A stretch of 6,196 nucleotides of DNA from an uncultured Altererythrobacter sp. (GTDB taxonomy: Bacteria; Pseudomonadota; Alphaproteobacteria; Sphingomonadales; Sphingomonadaceae). The notes below the pieces were generated by a model. The model saw only the letters and a list, made by a program, of their open reading frames with translations. It did no database searches and was not told the DNA's origin. The stretch spans positions 1 through 6,196 of the forward strand of contig CALFEA010000275.1 in NCBI GenBank assembly GCA_937950385.1, written 5' to 3'. Below are positions 6,027 through 6,196 of this stretch, in pieces. A program made the position numbers and the translations under genes. Each line of letters begins with the position of its first letter. Positions within the stretch are counted from its first letter, which is position 1.

Positions 6027-6196
6027 ATGGATAATCTCACACATTCGCTGGTCGGCGCTTTGCTTGGCCAAGCTGGCCTCAAAAAGAAAACCGGCCTGGC
6101 TATGCCCGCGCTGATCATCGGCGCGAACTTGCCTGATGTCGATGCGGCATGCTTCTTTTGGTTGGATGGAGCAGAGCATCTTGGCTTCCGGCGCGG
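6027..6196 (+). CDS. Metal-dependent hydrolase, DUF457/YdjM family, N-terminal fragment cut by window end
   Basis: Only the first 56 codons are present and the frame runs off the right edge. The protein opens M-D-N-L-T-H-S-L-V-G-A, the characteristic start of this membrane-associated putative metal-dependent hydrolase family. An N-L-P-D-V-D motif follows at residues 34-39, and its acidic pair is the conserved part near the predicted metal site. His6 and the D37/D39 pair are candidate metal ligands. The stretch from about 23 to 46 is hydrophobic and fits a first membrane segment. The ATG at 6027 is the only usable start: an in-frame TAA lies at 6015-6017. No strong Shine-Dalgarno sequence is visible, only AAAGCG. 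It begins 46 bases after korB in the same direction and could be read through from korAB. The biochemical activity of the family is poorly established. Confidence 0.8.
   Translation, partial: MDNLTHSLVGALLGQAGLKKKTGLAMPALIIGANLPDVDAACFFWLDGAEHLGFRR

Overview
The window reads as ordinary chromosomal DNA from an alphaproteobacterium. The best guess is Sphingomonadales, near Erythrobacteraceae, judged by protein style (an RppH of the alphaproteobacterial type and a fused gamma-alpha KorA), moderately high GC and tightly packed genes. This placement is an inference from recognition, not from a search. No rRNA, tRNA, insertion sequence, CRISPR array, phage gene or origin is visible.

Layout. (1) At the left edge, on the + strand, is the 3' part of an RsmB/NOP-family RNA cytosine-5 methyltransferase. 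It is followed 74 bases later by a small exported TPR protein. (2) Convergent with these, on the - strand, is a two-gene unit: an HSL-type alpha/beta hydrolase whose stop overlaps the start of rppH (RNA 5' pyrophosphohydrolase) in an ATGA. (3) A divergent intergenic region of about 180 bases separates the hydrolase from korA-korB on the + strand. These encode the two subunits of a 2-oxoacid (probably 2-oxoglutarate):ferredoxin oxidoreductase and are also joined by an ATGA overlap. (4) At the right edge is the start of a DUF457/YdjM-type metal-dependent hydrolase, cut by the window end.

Function. KorA and KorB together form the most substantial system here: a thiamine-diphosphate and [4Fe-4S] enzyme that converts a 2-oxoacid and CoA to acyl-CoA while reducing ferredoxin. 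The TPP, YPITP and iron-sulfur cysteine motifs are all present, so it should be active. No ferredoxin gene lies alongside it. The other genes are RNA-modification, RNA-decay, hydrolase and envelope housekeeping genes with no obvious shared pathway.

No previously undescribed system is evident. The points most worth checking are the ferredoxin-dependent enzyme in a presumed aerobe, the korA start and leader (with a 9-base inverted repeat), the rppH-hydrolase coupling, and a small hairpin before the last gene.
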